A stretch of DNA of 64,000 nucleotides from contig NW_020290000.1 of assembly GCF_003144195.1 (NCBI RefSeq), positions 310,001 to 374,000 on the forward strand, in the 5' to 3' direction. This document shows positions 1 through 10,587 of the stretch, in pieces. Origin of the DNA: Ceraceosorus guamensis. Its lineage: Eukaryota > Basidiomycota > Exobasidiomycetes > Ceraceosorales > Ceraceosoraceae. A program made the translations under genes and the position numbers. The notes under the pieces are model-generated. The model was not told the origin of the DNA and searched no databases. It saw only the letters and a list, made by a program, of their open reading frames with translations. How positions within the stretch are numbered: position 1 is the stretch's first letter; each line of letters begins with the position of its first letter.

Positions 1-166
1 TCGTAGCCGCCCTGCAGGAGCCTTTGCATTGGCTATGCGCACGCTCGGCGAGAAAGATATGCGGCGACTGCCGTTGGAGGTGACACTGCGGATACTGTTT
101 GCTCTCGAGTGCGTCGGAGATGGCGACGTGTCTGTTTCCCGAGCGGTAGGGACCGATAACGACTCG

Positions 167-1451
167 CTACGCATGACGTGAGCGATGCCAGGATGTACTG
201 ATGCGCCCGAAGCGCTCCAAGAATGCTTGGGCGCTGGTCGCGCTGAAGTTTCGGAGGCCTAAAGGGGATCGATCGGAGACCATCTGAGCATCGGAGGCCG
301 TGCGCATAGAGTTCAGTTGCAAAACTCACTATTAATTTCCAACCATCCAAACTGGCGCGCGGCGTCTGCAACACCTCCGTCATCTCCTCCTCTGGAGGAG
401 TAGGGGCTGTTTTCCCGACAGGCAGGCTGTGCATGATCTCAGCTGGTTCGTCGTGAACAAAATCTGGCGCCCGCACAAAGGGCGCCGATGGCCCCTCCAC
501 GCTGGACTGAGACGACGTCACGGAAGCAATCGAGACTGTTGAGCTTGAGCGCTGACTGGCCGGGCCGCTCTCTGGCACTCGCAGCCACGCCCTCGAGTCG
601 AAATCGGTGCCCGCCTGCGTCTCGCGCGAGGGCGGCGCTGAGGAGCGTTGAAGCGCTTGAACGCAGTGGGAAGCATCCCTAGATAGCTTCGGAAGATTGT
701 GGAGACTACTGCGCTGTGCCAACAACAGGTTTCTTGAATTTGACGCTCGAGCGCTGTCATCTCTGGTGCCAGTGCGGAGAACATCGGTGGTACCTGAATT
801 GTCCGCGTGAAGCGCATTTGGCAAGTTTGCCGCGATGTTCGCCTCCGACGCGGCGTGATCCACGGAGTCGCTCGCGGATGTGGAAGGTGACGTCTTGGGC
901 CTTCTTTTGGCAGCAGCCCCACCGCGGGCACTAGGGATCGGCGTGGAAGCAGAGGGGCTGCCATGTGAGTGGGAAGCTTTCGTTGAGCCAGAGTGGCGCG
1001 GCGTCTCGAAGCGAAATGCCGGCGAGGCCAAAGGCGGTGTCGCGATACTGCTACTATCCGCGCTGGGTGTGTCGGTACCCAACGCGGGTGGATGCAAGAG
1101 GTCTTCTGGCCGTGTGGCGGGCACATCAATCTGGAGAAACTTGCGCGCTTCCACGCGCGGTCCGTCTGCTTGACCCGAGGAGCTGTGTGAGTACGAAGAG
1201 GAGACTGGTGGACACGCGTCTTCAGCGTTCAGCTTCAATGGTGGTGCAGGCGCTCGACCCCCGCCAGTGTTCTGACCTGACCCCTCCCGTGCCATGCCTC
1301 GAAGGACTCGCACATCATGTGAGACGGACCCATCTTCACCTGTCCCTACGGGGGTTGGGAGTGGGGGAGCGGCTTCTATTGATTGTTGTGACTGCGAGAA
1401 AGACGACCTCTTCGCTTTGGTTGGCGTGCGCAGGCGTGCCAGGAAGGGCAT
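167..1451 (-). CDS. Serine/proline-rich protein of unknown function, two exons
   Basis: I do not recognise this protein. The model joins 1451-330 and 283-167 (412 aa). The ATG at 1451 is the first methionine of a long open frame; a TTG lies just upstream but is not needed. The protein is almost entirely low-complexity, rich in Ser, Pro, Ala and Thr, with basic N-terminal residues (MPFLARLRTPTKAKRSSF) and several SP/TP pairs that could be phosphorylated, so it is probably intrinsically disordered. A GTGAGT donor at 329 and a CTCAG acceptor at 284-285 define a 46-nt phase-0 intron. Splicing replaces an Arg-rich read-through tail by a 38-residue end that stops at 167. Without splicing the frame would run to position 33. 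Function and cell location cannot be inferred. The frame is convincing; the 3' exon less so. Confidence 0.55.
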
Positions 1452-3572
1452 GTCCAAAGCCGTTGGGTACTTGGCTTGAGGAAGCTAGGAGCTGGTGCGC
1501 CCAATTTCTGATGCTTCACGCCCAGTGCTCAGGCGACCTCAGTGTGGAGAAGATGTTTGCAGAGCTAAGCGCCTTTTTGGTGCACTCGATGGAGTTATGT
1601 GGATGTGAGGTGTCGAACGATACATGACCAGGTGTTCGTGATGAGTGAGATAGCTACTTGATGCTCATCAGACTTTGAGATAGGCCGCCGGAGACGCAAA
1701 CGATCAAATTTGGATGCAGGGCACCTGGAAAGGGTTGCGGGGTGCAGACAGCTGAAGCGACTAGCCTCGCCCAGGTACGTGAATGCTGTGCTCCACCGCG
1801 TACCTTGCAGTCACGAGCGGGTGTCCGTCCTCTGCGTCCTGCCCATGAGCTCCGATTGAACTCACACTTGAGCAGTCACAGCGGAGCAAGACGCACATAT
1901 TGATGTCGCCTGACTCCCGTACCGGCTTCGCTGGCATGTCGGGACGGTAACGAAAACAGCAACACTTCTGCGGCGGAGATTACTCATGACCATATCAAAA
2001 TACCAAAAATGGCGATAAAAGGGCGGCGTTCAGCAACGTACAGCGCCGATCGTCGGACATCGACTGCCGCGCAAGTGCCATGAAAGGGCGGTGCTGGTGC
2101 GGCGCATGCACAATGAGGCCAATCAAATCCAAGAGAATGAGTGCGCACGACGCGGTTGCGCAGTCACCCAGTCACTATTTGTGGGCGTTGCTGCACGGCG
2201 TTTCAGGTCGGGATGATGGGCGAACGAATTGAATACTTATTGCGGCTTGCTGCTGGGTCGATCGAAAACGACTTTGCGCCGCGCGTTGTGTGAGATGTGA
2301 AAGATACTGGGCCCATGCATGCGCGAACGGAGAGGCACATACGCGGCCGGAGCCTGGCGCGAACTCGTCAGAACTTGCTTGTGCGCAAAGCTAGGGAAGA
2401 TTACGCTGCAGCCAAAATGCTTGGCGCAGCTCTCACACATATCCATGCATCAGCTGCTGTGCTCGTGCATGACTGCTGGGACGCAAAGCGCTCATTCACG
2501 ATTGCATGAGTATTTTGGGCCCCACCCTCATGCTGTTGCAAGCTAGGCCAGGCACACGCCCAGTGTCTTGCCGAAACACTCACCCGAACTGCTGTCAAAA
2601 TGTAAATCTAAGATCAATCGAGCCCTCGCGTTACATCGTGATCCATGCACGCGATGACCTGTTCTCAATTGGTGTCCTGCAGCTGCTGCTGGAACACCTT
2701 ACTCCTCACGACTCTCACAATGAAATTCTGCTGCTGCAACGCAGAGTGGCATACGCGTACGACGACCCTTCAGCATCGAAGTGAAATTGCCATAGAGCTT
2801 TCCACCTCATCCCCGCTGCTGGAAATGGCCATGACAGGCGGACAGCAAAGGCTGACAGCGTGCATGCAAGGCGTGGTCCTCACATTCCAAGAGACCGCAA
2901 GCGCGTGCATGCTGCTGCTGCGATATGCTGGCTGATGCGAGTCGAATCTCTTCAGAAGTCTTGGCAAGGCGCTAAACGTGAAATCGACCGCCCTTCAACC
3001 CCCTGCGCGCGGGGGCACCACTTCCCCGACTGGCCGGCACACCAGAGAAGAATCACGAGAGTCGCAAATCAAATTCCATCACGAAACGACCATCACGTGA
3101 GGAAGCTGGTCAACACTCACGATTACAAAAAGTTTTAATAAGTCTTCTTTCGCGAATCTCGGATTTAGCTCTTCCCATCGTGTTGCCTCCCATTGACCGT
3201 ACTCACAAGACAGAAAGATCTATACACACTGCTCTCGCGGTGCTCATGGCAAATCATGCATTCACAGGTTCCTCGTCATGATAAAGCAGCGCTTGACGTT
3301 TGCAGCGGACTGAAACTCATGTGACTTGCGGGTGAGCGAGCATCTCAGCGCCTTGCCTATTCGTCATTTACATCATGGGCACGCATGGTCATGCGAACAA
3401 GATGAGCGAGCACATCGTGCTTCAATCACATGAATGTTGTTGTGTGCGTCTATGCAGCCACGCGTGGTGACCCGTTCCACCACGATCCACGACCTGGCGC
3501 TGCCGAACATTTTTTCCCATCGGCATCGACAAAGACGCATCGCACCTCCTAGCTGGACCGATCTTAACGATG
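1452..3572. other. Intergenic, two small overlapping open frames only
   Basis: Upstream of the serine-rich gene I see no recognisable family. Two ATG-initiated plus-strand frames, 2315-2509 (64 codons) and 2506-2784 (92 codons), overlap by the four bases ATGA. They have ordinary amino-acid composition but no homology that I recognise. TGCATGC-type words are frequent from 2310 to 2920. Confidence 0.4.
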
Positions 3573-3663
3573 TTAACGATCTTTCCTCGAGCTTGCGTAG
3601 GTACGCGTCTGCTGCACTTGCGAAAACACCGACTGGGCAAATCCGAGCTGCGAAAAAGAAGAG

Positions 3664-3712
<49 letters not shown>

Positions 3713-4164
3713 AAAAGGGATTCACAAAAGTTTGCAATCCGAAAGGTGTGCCCAAACCCGGGTCCACCTCGAGCTGCGTAGCCCCTACTGTGACTGCTGT
3801 GAGAAGTCGTTTCCGATCCGGTTGTGTTGTGTCTGCATCGCGCTGAGGAGTGTATACGTGCAAGGTGCGTATGTGAAAACGCCGCGGTGGGGGCTGCGGC
3901 TCCATCTACTCGAGGCCGAGGGGGAGCGGTCTCAGAACCAGACTCCATTATTACCGCTGCGATCTCCGACGCGGCTCGTCATCACTCGCACTCTTGCCCC
4001 GGCTTGATCCAACGACAAGCTCATAAGATTGTGTCGCGCGGCGCTTGCTTTTTACATATCGGCATCCCAATCAAGACAAGGGCTTCGTTCATGAAATCTC
4101 TCAGTTCCGCAGCAAGCTCACGCAGACGCAGACGCCTCACTTCGCGGCCTGAAAGATGTAACAT
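3573..4164 (-). CDS. Candidate small four-exon gene, unknown protein
   Basis: Not recognised. Four minus-strand segments keep one frame when joined: 4164-4056, 3956-3858, 3796-3726 and 3647-3573 (117 aa). Donors are GTAAAA, GTATAC and GTGAAT; acceptors are GATCGCAG, CTCACAG and TTTTTCGCAG. Intron phases 1, 1 and 0 all agree. The ATG at 4164 follows a pyrimidine-rich leader and starts an amphipathic helix (REVRRLRLRELAAELRDF), followed by a Pro/Ala-rich middle and a basic end (TRTYASSRKDR). The third intron contains an uninterrupted 45-nt T tract directly before its acceptor. Consistent phases and composition argue for a real gene, but I chose the splice sites to fit, and the donors are weak, so this is a hypothesis. 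It lies downstream of the Zn2Cys6 gene in the same orientation. Confidence 0.4.
3664..3708. repeat. Homopolymer A45 (T45 on the minus strand)
   Basis: An unbroken run of 45 A on the plus strand. On the minus strand it reads T45 followed by a C/T-rich stretch and CAG, the layout of an extreme polypyrimidine tract before a 3' splice site. No target-site duplication that would suggest a retroposon tail was seen. Confidence 0.85.
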
Positions 4165-4477
4165 TGCGTGCGAGATACAAGGAGGGGTTGCGAAGAGGGA
4201 GACCAGAGGGTCGGGAAGGCGCGTCGTACTCAACAAGAAGATGCCGAAATGCGAGAGAGGAGGTTGTGCGGAGTAGGTCCGTCGAAGAGGATGCAAAGAT
4301 TTTGAGAGTACAGAGGGAGAGTGCAAGGATTCGGGGTCGCAGCGGGAATGGAGACTGTGTGTGTTGGCATACCGCGACGCGCGATGGCGTAGCACAGCTA
4401 GCGTCACCAGCTGAGTCTACGTGGTTCACAGCTGTAATCACGAGTGGCGAGTGGGTAGCCGCGCAGGGAAGGTGATT
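4165..4477. other. Spacer, probable 5' leader of the small minus-strand gene
   Basis: Between the stop of the Zn2Cys6 gene and the start of the small minus-strand candidate. On the minus strand it is C/T-rich, as fungal promoter/leader regions often are. Overlapping open frames exist in all directions but none is recognisable. Confidence 0.4.
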
Positions 4478-6728
4478 TCATGTGGCAGGCGGGCCGTCGG
4501 GATCTGAAACCGGTACCCAGTAGTAGCGGACCTCTTGACCCCTTTCTGAAGAGGACGTGCTGGGCGGTATGACGGCTTCGATCACCGCCAGACGCAATGA
4601 AGCGCAAGAAAGATCCAAGGTCAGCGATGTTCATCGCCCCAGCCGATGACGGCGCAACACGAGACTTACCAGGCGACATGTGCTCCGACGAAATCGGATT
4701 GGGTTGATAAGGCGTGCCTGCGACTTGTGCGGAGCGCCCTGCACGAAGCATATCGTGCTCTACCTGAGGACGTCGGTACATGGTATTCTGTGCCGGAGAT
4801 CTCACATTCAGCCTGAGGCAAAGACTCTTCTACCCAAGTCGCAAACGGACGAGCTCCAATGCTACGAGCCGCATCACTCACCGCTCTCATTCGCGCCACA
4901 TATTCGCCCTCCGGACCTGGCGGGGCCTCCATGGGCATGTAGTAGCTCATGATGGTGCCTGGAGATGCCTGAGGTCCGGACACACCCGTGAATGCTGAGG
5001 CCGGAGAAGCAATGTGGTCCCAGCTTTGAGTCCCATCCAAGGCTGGTAGGCTTCGCAGAGGCGCGTGAGAGGCCTGGCTGCGCCCGTGCAAAGGGGGTCG
5101 GGAAAATTCATGATGTAGCTGACTTGGATGAGAGCTAGACGGCCAAGAGCTGAGTGGTATCCCTGAACTTCTCGTGTCCCAAGGCGGTCCCCAGGGGAGG
5201 TACATCTGATTGCTAGGTGACATTTCCGCCTCCTCCCGCTCATTTGGCACCCTCATAAATGCCCCACCCCGGGACGGTTGCTGCAGGCCTCGGTGCGTCT
5301 GATGTCGCCGTGCATCCGCGCGACTGATCTCTTCGCGTTGCCTCAAGCTCCGGCCGAAGTCGTGGGCACCCATCGCAGACCCTGCTGCCGTGCTCTGAGA
5401 AGCGCTGGAACCCTTATGTTGGTCCAGGTTGTCGTTCGGCGTGGTGATAGGCGCCCAGTAACCCCCGGCCGAGACTGGCTGCAAGTCAGGACCAGGTCGC
5501 GGTCGTTGCATCGGAGCTGAAGGAAGAGGCTCACTTGGGCGAGAGAGGTGCCCTTCGTGCGAAGGCATTCTATCGATTTTGCCGGTATGTCCGCTTCGCA
5601 CTCCCTCGGTGCTAGATGCCGGTCGTGCACCTGCGTTGAGCGGATGCCCAGGTGGTAGCCAGTGACTGATGCTGGATGTCGCAGGAGCAGCGCTCGTGTG
5701 CTGAGCGATGCGAGGGGAGGGCGATGGGACTAGCTTGGAGGCCTTGTCGGTGACTGCTACGGCAGAGGAATTATTCATACCGATGAGCGGTCGGCCCTCG
5801 ACCGCGTTTGCAAAAGCACGACGCGGCCATTGAGGCCCCGCAGAAGGTGTCAAGGAGAAATCCTGTGGCGATAGTGGCGCAAGTGATGCGCTCTCTGTCG
5901 CCGCATCAGCGCTATCGGGCCTTGCTGGCGACTGAGGTTCTTGCGAAAGCCAAGCGGGTCGCGAAGATCCACTTGTGGTGTAAGCGCGATTGCGCGAGGG
6001 TGTGGGGGGCGCGACTCCAGACAGCCAATGGGATGAGGGCCCAGCCTTTGATCTGGCGTCAGCTCGCTGTCTTCCCGTCCGCTCCAGGGCACGTTTCTCC
6101 TTGAGTGCTCGCTTTCGGGCTCGCAGCTTCAAATTCTCCTCTTCTGACACCTTTGAGTACACGCACGGACGACCTATTCGGGTGCAGAGTCCGCACGAAG
6201 GTTGTTGACCGTCACATCGAACTTTGCTGCAACCGAAGGGTAGGGATCGTACAGAGATGTGAGCGAGAAGCAATGTTCAGCGCGACGAGAGTGGGCATGG
6301 AGCAAGACTACCAGCCAGCGAAAGCGACGTAGACTTGCCACTCTTGCCTCAAACACGCGTACTCACCGGCTCCGACAATGCAGACACGCTATTGGCACTC
6401 GATCTTTCTGTGCTTCGCTCTTTACAATTGATTTGGGCTTTTCATCTGGCGAAGGAGGTGAGATGCGGGGCTGTTGGTAGTGTTCATAGATCCATGCCGC
6501 ATCAGAAGAACTTGTGGGCTGAGGATACTCCACTTGCTCTGCAGATGGAAACGTAGGTGACTTTGTGATGGCCGACGTGTGGCGGGCTGTGCTAGGTCCT
6601 TGCTCAGGAACAGGCGGACCCTTGTCTGACGGCGTACTGCCCACCAAGGTACTTTGTGCGAGGTCTTGAAGCGCGGAAACACGGGGCAAAGGTGGGGGCA
6701 GAGTTGATGGAACCCACCAAGCGGTCAT
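4478..6728 (-). CDS. Zn2Cys6 binuclear-cluster transcription factor
   Basis: A fungal-type zinc-cluster regulator that should bind DNA in the nucleus. Model: 6728-6367, 6226-4882, 4763-4670, 4545-4478 (622 aa). The cluster lies at residues 115-142 with exact spacing C115-x2-C118-x6-C125-x6-C132-x2-C135-x6-C142. It is followed by a Lys/Arg-rich helix likely to serve as linker/dimerisation region. The remainder is Ser/Pro/Gln-rich and disordered; I see no fungal_trans middle homology domain. The 140-nt first intron (GTGAGT, TTGCAG) cuts inside the cluster between the second and third cysteines and restores RSRKVRCDG, which fixes the exon junction. The last two introns are less sure: a CCTCAG acceptor at 4764 and TTCAG at 4546 give a sensible tail ending PDGPPAT. 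Target genes are unknown. The start is the first ATG of exon 1. Confidence 0.85.
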
Positions 6729-6986
6729 GATAGGCCTGTCAATGCGGACATCCGCGACGAAACAAATGGGTGAGTACCGGGGATCTTGGTGACACCGAGT
6801 CGTTATGTTGAATGGAGTTGGCGAGATGAGACACGCAGCGTCGAAGTCGCCAGCAAAGGTAGAACATCCGACACGGGTAAAGGGCCCGCCTGAAACCTAT
6901 GTTGACAGCTTGCCCAATAAGCCCGACTGATTGTTTGGTGTTTGAGAGCAAATCGTGGCGACCGCAAACGTGTACGGGTACCGCTT

Positions 6987-7328
6987 ATGCCAGCGGGCGA
7001 CAACGGGCTGAGCTGGAAGGAGCTGACAGCGGGCGGAACTTATAAGGGAGCTCGCGGAGCCCGATTTGCATCAATCAGAATAGCGCCGCTTGACATGACA
7101 GCTGAGACGCACGCCGGGCAGGTCTTTTGCAGCTGCAAGTCATCCCGACCGGACTTTGCAAAGCACGACCACGTCTTGCTGTTGCGGCTGATCGTGTCGC
7201 TGCTGCTGTCAACACGCGAAAGGGACTGGGGCACTGCTGAGTTCGAGCATACAATCAGGAAAGCACCGGATGTGATCGACAGTCCCAGCTGGTACAGGAA
7301 CAGAAAGTCGCGATCCCAAGGGAGCTGA
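6987..7328 (+). CDS. Orphan open frame, 113 aa
   Basis: Not recognised. An uninterrupted ATG-initiated frame divergent from the Zn2Cys6 gene, whose start is 259 bp away. The product is mixed hydrophobic and charged, with one Leu-rich segment (HVLLLRLIVSLLL) that could be a short membrane helix or amphipathic helix, and a basic C-terminus. No signal peptide is apparent at the very N-terminus. The frame is uninterrupted, so no splicing is needed. The only support is length and composition; it may equally be promoter DNA of the zinc-cluster gene. Confidence 0.25.
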   Translation: MPAGDNGLSWKELTAGGTYKGARGARFASIRIAPLDMTAETHAGQVFCSCKSSRPDFAKHDHVLLLRLIVSLLLSTRERDWGTAEFEHTIRKAPDVIDSPSWYRNRKSRSQGS

Positions 7329-8778
7329 GGCTAAGGCCCGAAGCGCTCCAAGTCAAGCGCGTTAGTGGTGTTATGCCGTGTTGTACTGACTACTACTGCA
7401 TGATTGTTGGCCCGTCGGACTCGCGGACCTGGCTCTTGAGAGTCTCATCAGTCGTAAGTCGTGAGTATTTCTCAGACATCGGCCCGATGGGCGAATTTGA
7501 ACCCCGCCTCGCGTATAGCGAGTTGTGTCATTGAGATGGTCAGGTCGCTCAGCATGGACTTGCTCTTGCTTCCGCGATAAAGTTCACATTGTCGATGGTA
7601 GCAGGACAGCGCAGTAGGCGGCAAGGGATTCGACGCCGGCAAGAGCCACGGTGGCGAGACAGCATCGTGAATGCTCGTGCGCTAGCTGGCATGAATCATG
7701 AATAGCGCAGGTCCCGCAAAGGGAGATGCGCAAGTCTCGAGCTTTAAATAGGTAGCCGAGCTCGGGACGCCTGAAAGGAAAGTCTGATGAGCTTGTTTCA
7801 AGATTGAGTCACGGAGTGCTATATAGCATCATCAGTCACGAAATTCGGCACGAGTCCATGGCAAGTCAGCTCAGCACGACAGCTCATGTTGGCAATCGGG
7901 AACACGCGCTTTGAGCGAACCCTTCTCGTCCATCAAGCTGTCGAAGCAGCATTTGCGCAATCTGGCTACAGCGCATGGACTGCACTTGCTGAAGCTGGAC
8001 CGCACAAGAGCAGATGCGCGTCTGCTCCCGCCAAACGCTGTGGAGAGCGTTGACTGCATGTTGGAGCCTGAAACACCATTGGCTTGACTGCTCCTCACTA
8101 CCACCATTGCTGCCACAAAGCCAGACACTGCTTGGCCCGGCTCGCTTCAGCTTCAGCAACACCCGGCGCACCATTTTGAGGCCTGTCTGTTAATGGAAAT
8201 TCCTGGATGCAGCAACAGGCAGGCCTGTCCAGCTGAGGGGAAATAAGGAGAGGGGCAGAGCGGCACGGGCCAGAGGAGAAGTCAAACGAGCACGCGCTGC
8301 TGGTCCGGTCTTCCGTTGGAGGTCACAGCCGGGAAGTCTTTCTGCTTACAGGACCAGTCCCTCTCGCTTCTATGGGTTATCTGCCGGCACCGCTTCTGTC
8401 AAAGTCTTGCGGTTGTGTACTCACATCCACGCGCAGTGGGTCCACGCGATTCCATGCGCATACACTACTGCTACTACTGACACGCACATGCACTCTGATC
8501 ATCCACCACACTCTCGCACAGTCTCATCAAGATTTACGAGTACGCAAAGATGTACCTACATTGGCCATGCGGTAAACAGCCGCTAAGGAAGCGGGGAGCC
8601 AAGAGTAGCCCGCCGGGCTTGCTCAATAATTTCTGATTGGTAGCTGCAGGCGCCCTTGCTGCTCGGCTGCTCGGCTGCGCGTCATGGCCCGTCGCTCTGT
8701 CTAGCGAATATACTCGTGAGGTGCCGTTCATCATTTGCGATCACCTGCTCGTCTCTTGGACTTGAATTGTAGTCGAGG

Positions 8779-9184
8779 ATGAATCGCCACACCATATTCA
8801 CCATTGGCAGGCGCAAAGAGAGAGTCTCGGCTGATCATAAGCAGCAGCTCAATCTGGTCGGTACATTCAAGATTTACTCGCGGTCGGCAAAACCTGCTGT
8901 GCGTACGCCCATGGAGGACCGTCAACCTGTCTCTCCGCGCGCGAATGCACTGCAAGTAAGTCAAGAGTGTACCTTGACCGGTCTGAGCTCACGTTGGCGC
9001 TCGTCTATCCTTCTTTCTCCTTTCCCGCGATGATTGTGAGAACACCTTCGCTTCCTCGAAAGATCGACTGATGGGCTTGTCCAGTCGTGCTGCCTCTGAG
9101 CTTTTGGCCAGCAAGCAACCTTTGAAGGACTTCACGCCTTGTGAAGTGGCGGACCCGCGTGCAGCCCTCTGGTCGAAGCGTTAA
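8779..9184 (+). CDS. Candidate two-exon orphan gene, 106 aa basic protein
   Basis: Not recognised. Exon 8779-8955 starts at an ATG (MNRHTIFTIGRRKERVSA) and ends exactly at a GTAAGT donor in phase 0. A pyrimidine-rich intron (CCTTCTTTCTCCTTTCCC) ends at AG 9039-9040, and exon 9041-9184 continues in phase to a TAA with a composition rich in Ala, Ser, Leu, Lys and Asp (ends RAALWSKR). The predicted product is basic with no clear membrane segment. A strong donor placed at the end of a clean frame is the main support; the acceptor (TTGTGAG) is weaker. The frame read without splicing would run to 9033. Confidence 0.4.
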
Positions 9185-9732
9185 GAGGTACAATGCAAGT
9201 ATACAAGCTACACATGAGCGACATGCTCGCTGACGTGCTTTTTGCCCCGCTCGACAGCTGCAGCCTCATCGCGGCCCCGAACCCATGCAGATACAAAATC
9301 AGGGATACTGAGCCAGCCTCTCGCCCTCGTCCATCGAAGCGGTAACAATCAAAATAAAGAATCACAATGCAGGTATGTGATGCATGGCAAGGCTCGTGCG
9401 ACTTTCGCGACAATCGTGAAGCACGGATGCAGCAAGCGGTGCATCCGTGCATGCGCGCTACGCACAAAGCACATCGCTTTGCGACACCTTTGGCTTGAAA
9501 CTGGTTCTACACCAGCAGGGCATCTGCCGTAGACGGACAGCCACACAAACGGCAGCACCTCAGGCAACGTGCCGCATGTCGAGAGCTGCATGGGCGTGAG
9601 CGGATTGATTTCTTTGATTTCCCATCAGCGTCGTGCAGCGGCAATCAGTCGAGCCGAGGAGAGCGTGCAGCTAAAATTTGTGATGATTGGTGACCGCTGA
9701 TCGAGCTCGCTTTCCGACCTTCCTTACCCGTC

Positions 9733-10089
9733 ATGCGGCATTGGTCGTTGCGCGCCCTGCTGGCGCCATGCTACGATGGAGAGAGAGCACACCGCGCAAG
9801 CGAAGACGACGTCTACAGCATTTCGGCGCTCTCCGATCACGTCAGTCGTGAGTATTCACTATTCACGTCTCCTGCACCATTTTGTAGGCGAGCAGGCGTG
9901 AAGGCGACGTGTATGGGCGCTACCGAGCCTCTATGCTTCCTGATTCGTGATTGCAGCAGCGGGCCTCGCGATCTCGAACTTCCTTGCGGCACAACCCCAA
10001 GAGAGCTTGTCAAGTTGGACCGTCTGGTCTCCTGCGGCCGAGCCACGGACCTACAATTACCACTAGCGATAGCAGTGGTACTGGATTAG
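9733..10089 (+). CDS. Orphan open frame, 118 aa
   Basis: Not recognised. ATG-initiated frame with a hydrophobic/basic N-terminus (MRHWSLRALLAPCYDG) and six further cysteines. A GTGAGT at 9849 and an AG 45 nt downstream would remove an in-frame segment of exactly 15 codons, so a retained and a spliced form would both stay open. The 3' end runs into AGT triplet repeats and overlaps the antisense orphan frame at 10063-10587; at most one of the two is likely to be a gene. Confidence 0.3.
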   Translation: MRHWSLRALLAPCYDGERAHRASEDDVYSISALSDHVSREYSLFTSPAPFCRRAGVKATCMGATEPLCFLIRDCSSGPRDLELPCGTTPRELVKLDRLVSCGRATDLQLPLAIAVVLD

Positions 10090-10185
10090 CAGTGGGCAGT
10101 AATAATAAGGGTAGTGATAAGAGCAGCAGTAGTGGTAGCAGGAGGAGGAGACGGCGTAGTAGTAGTAGTAGTCGTCATCATGACG
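10060..10185. repeat. AGT/AGG/AAT triplet-rich low-complexity DNA
   Basis: Imperfect runs of AGT, AGC, AGG and AAT triplets, including AGTAGTAGTAGTAGT around 10157-10171. On the minus strand this encodes the Tyr/Ser-rich tail of the overlapping orphan frame. Confidence 0.75.
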
Positions 10186-10587
10186 AGTCGGGTGAGTACT
10201 GTACTGTTGTGTGTGCTGAGGGCACGAAGCAACAGGCGAACTTTGCTGGAGTGACGTCTGGCGCAAGTCACGAGGCTTGAGCTGGTCACGAGGTGGGCCG
10301 TGTTCATTTCTCAAGATTGGCATACCGCTAAAGTTAGTCATGAGATTTCGAGAACCGCGAGGGCAACGGAGGGTACGAATCTCCGTCACTCGCACAAAAT
10401 CATCCGCGCTCCGCTGCAAAACGCCCGGTGCATCACGGATCGAGAAGAAAGCCTGCTTGCTGCTTGGCATCTGATCAGCAGGCGCGGAGTCCACTTGTGC
10501 CAACAGCCGCATCGCGAAGCGCACTCCGAACTCGTCTCGTACATCACGACTACCGGACTCATTCGCTCGCATCCTCTTCTCTTGCAT
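10063..10587 (-). CDS. Orphan open frame, 174 aa with Tyr-rich repeat tail
   Basis: Not recognised. A single open frame from an ATG at 10587. The first 110 residues have balanced, protein-like composition (DEFGVRFAMRLLAQVDSA, DDFVRVTEIRTLRCPRG), then a Gln/Ser/His-rich linker, then a tail of Tyr, Ser and Cys encoded by the triplet repeat. The opposite strand is also open over 10300-10632 but starts only at GTG. A repeat-encoded C-terminus suggests either a young gene whose frame runs out into microsatellite DNA or a chance frame. Confidence 0.3.
   Translation of the reverse strand: MQEKRMRANESGSRDVRDEFGVRFAMRLLAQVDSAPADQMPSSKQAFFSIRDAPGVLQRSADDFVRVTEIRTLRCPRGSRNLMTNFSGMPILRNEHGPPRDQLKPRDLRQTSLQQSSPVASCPQHTQQYSTHPTRHDDDYYYYYAVSSSCYHYCCSYHYPYYYCPLLIQYHCYR

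Noticed and set aside
965-1627. 220-codon plus-strand frame antisense to the serine-rich gene
   Set aside because: It is a shadow of the minus-strand coding frame and is Arg/Cys/Leu-rich.
3664-3708. A45 as the tail of a retroposon
   Set aside because: No element body, internal promoter or target-site duplication beside it; the intron-tract reading explains it better.
7480-7530. tRNA-like B box (GGTTCAAATTC) on the minus strand
   Set aside because: The T-arm stem does not pair and no matching A box, anticodon arm or acceptor stem is found.
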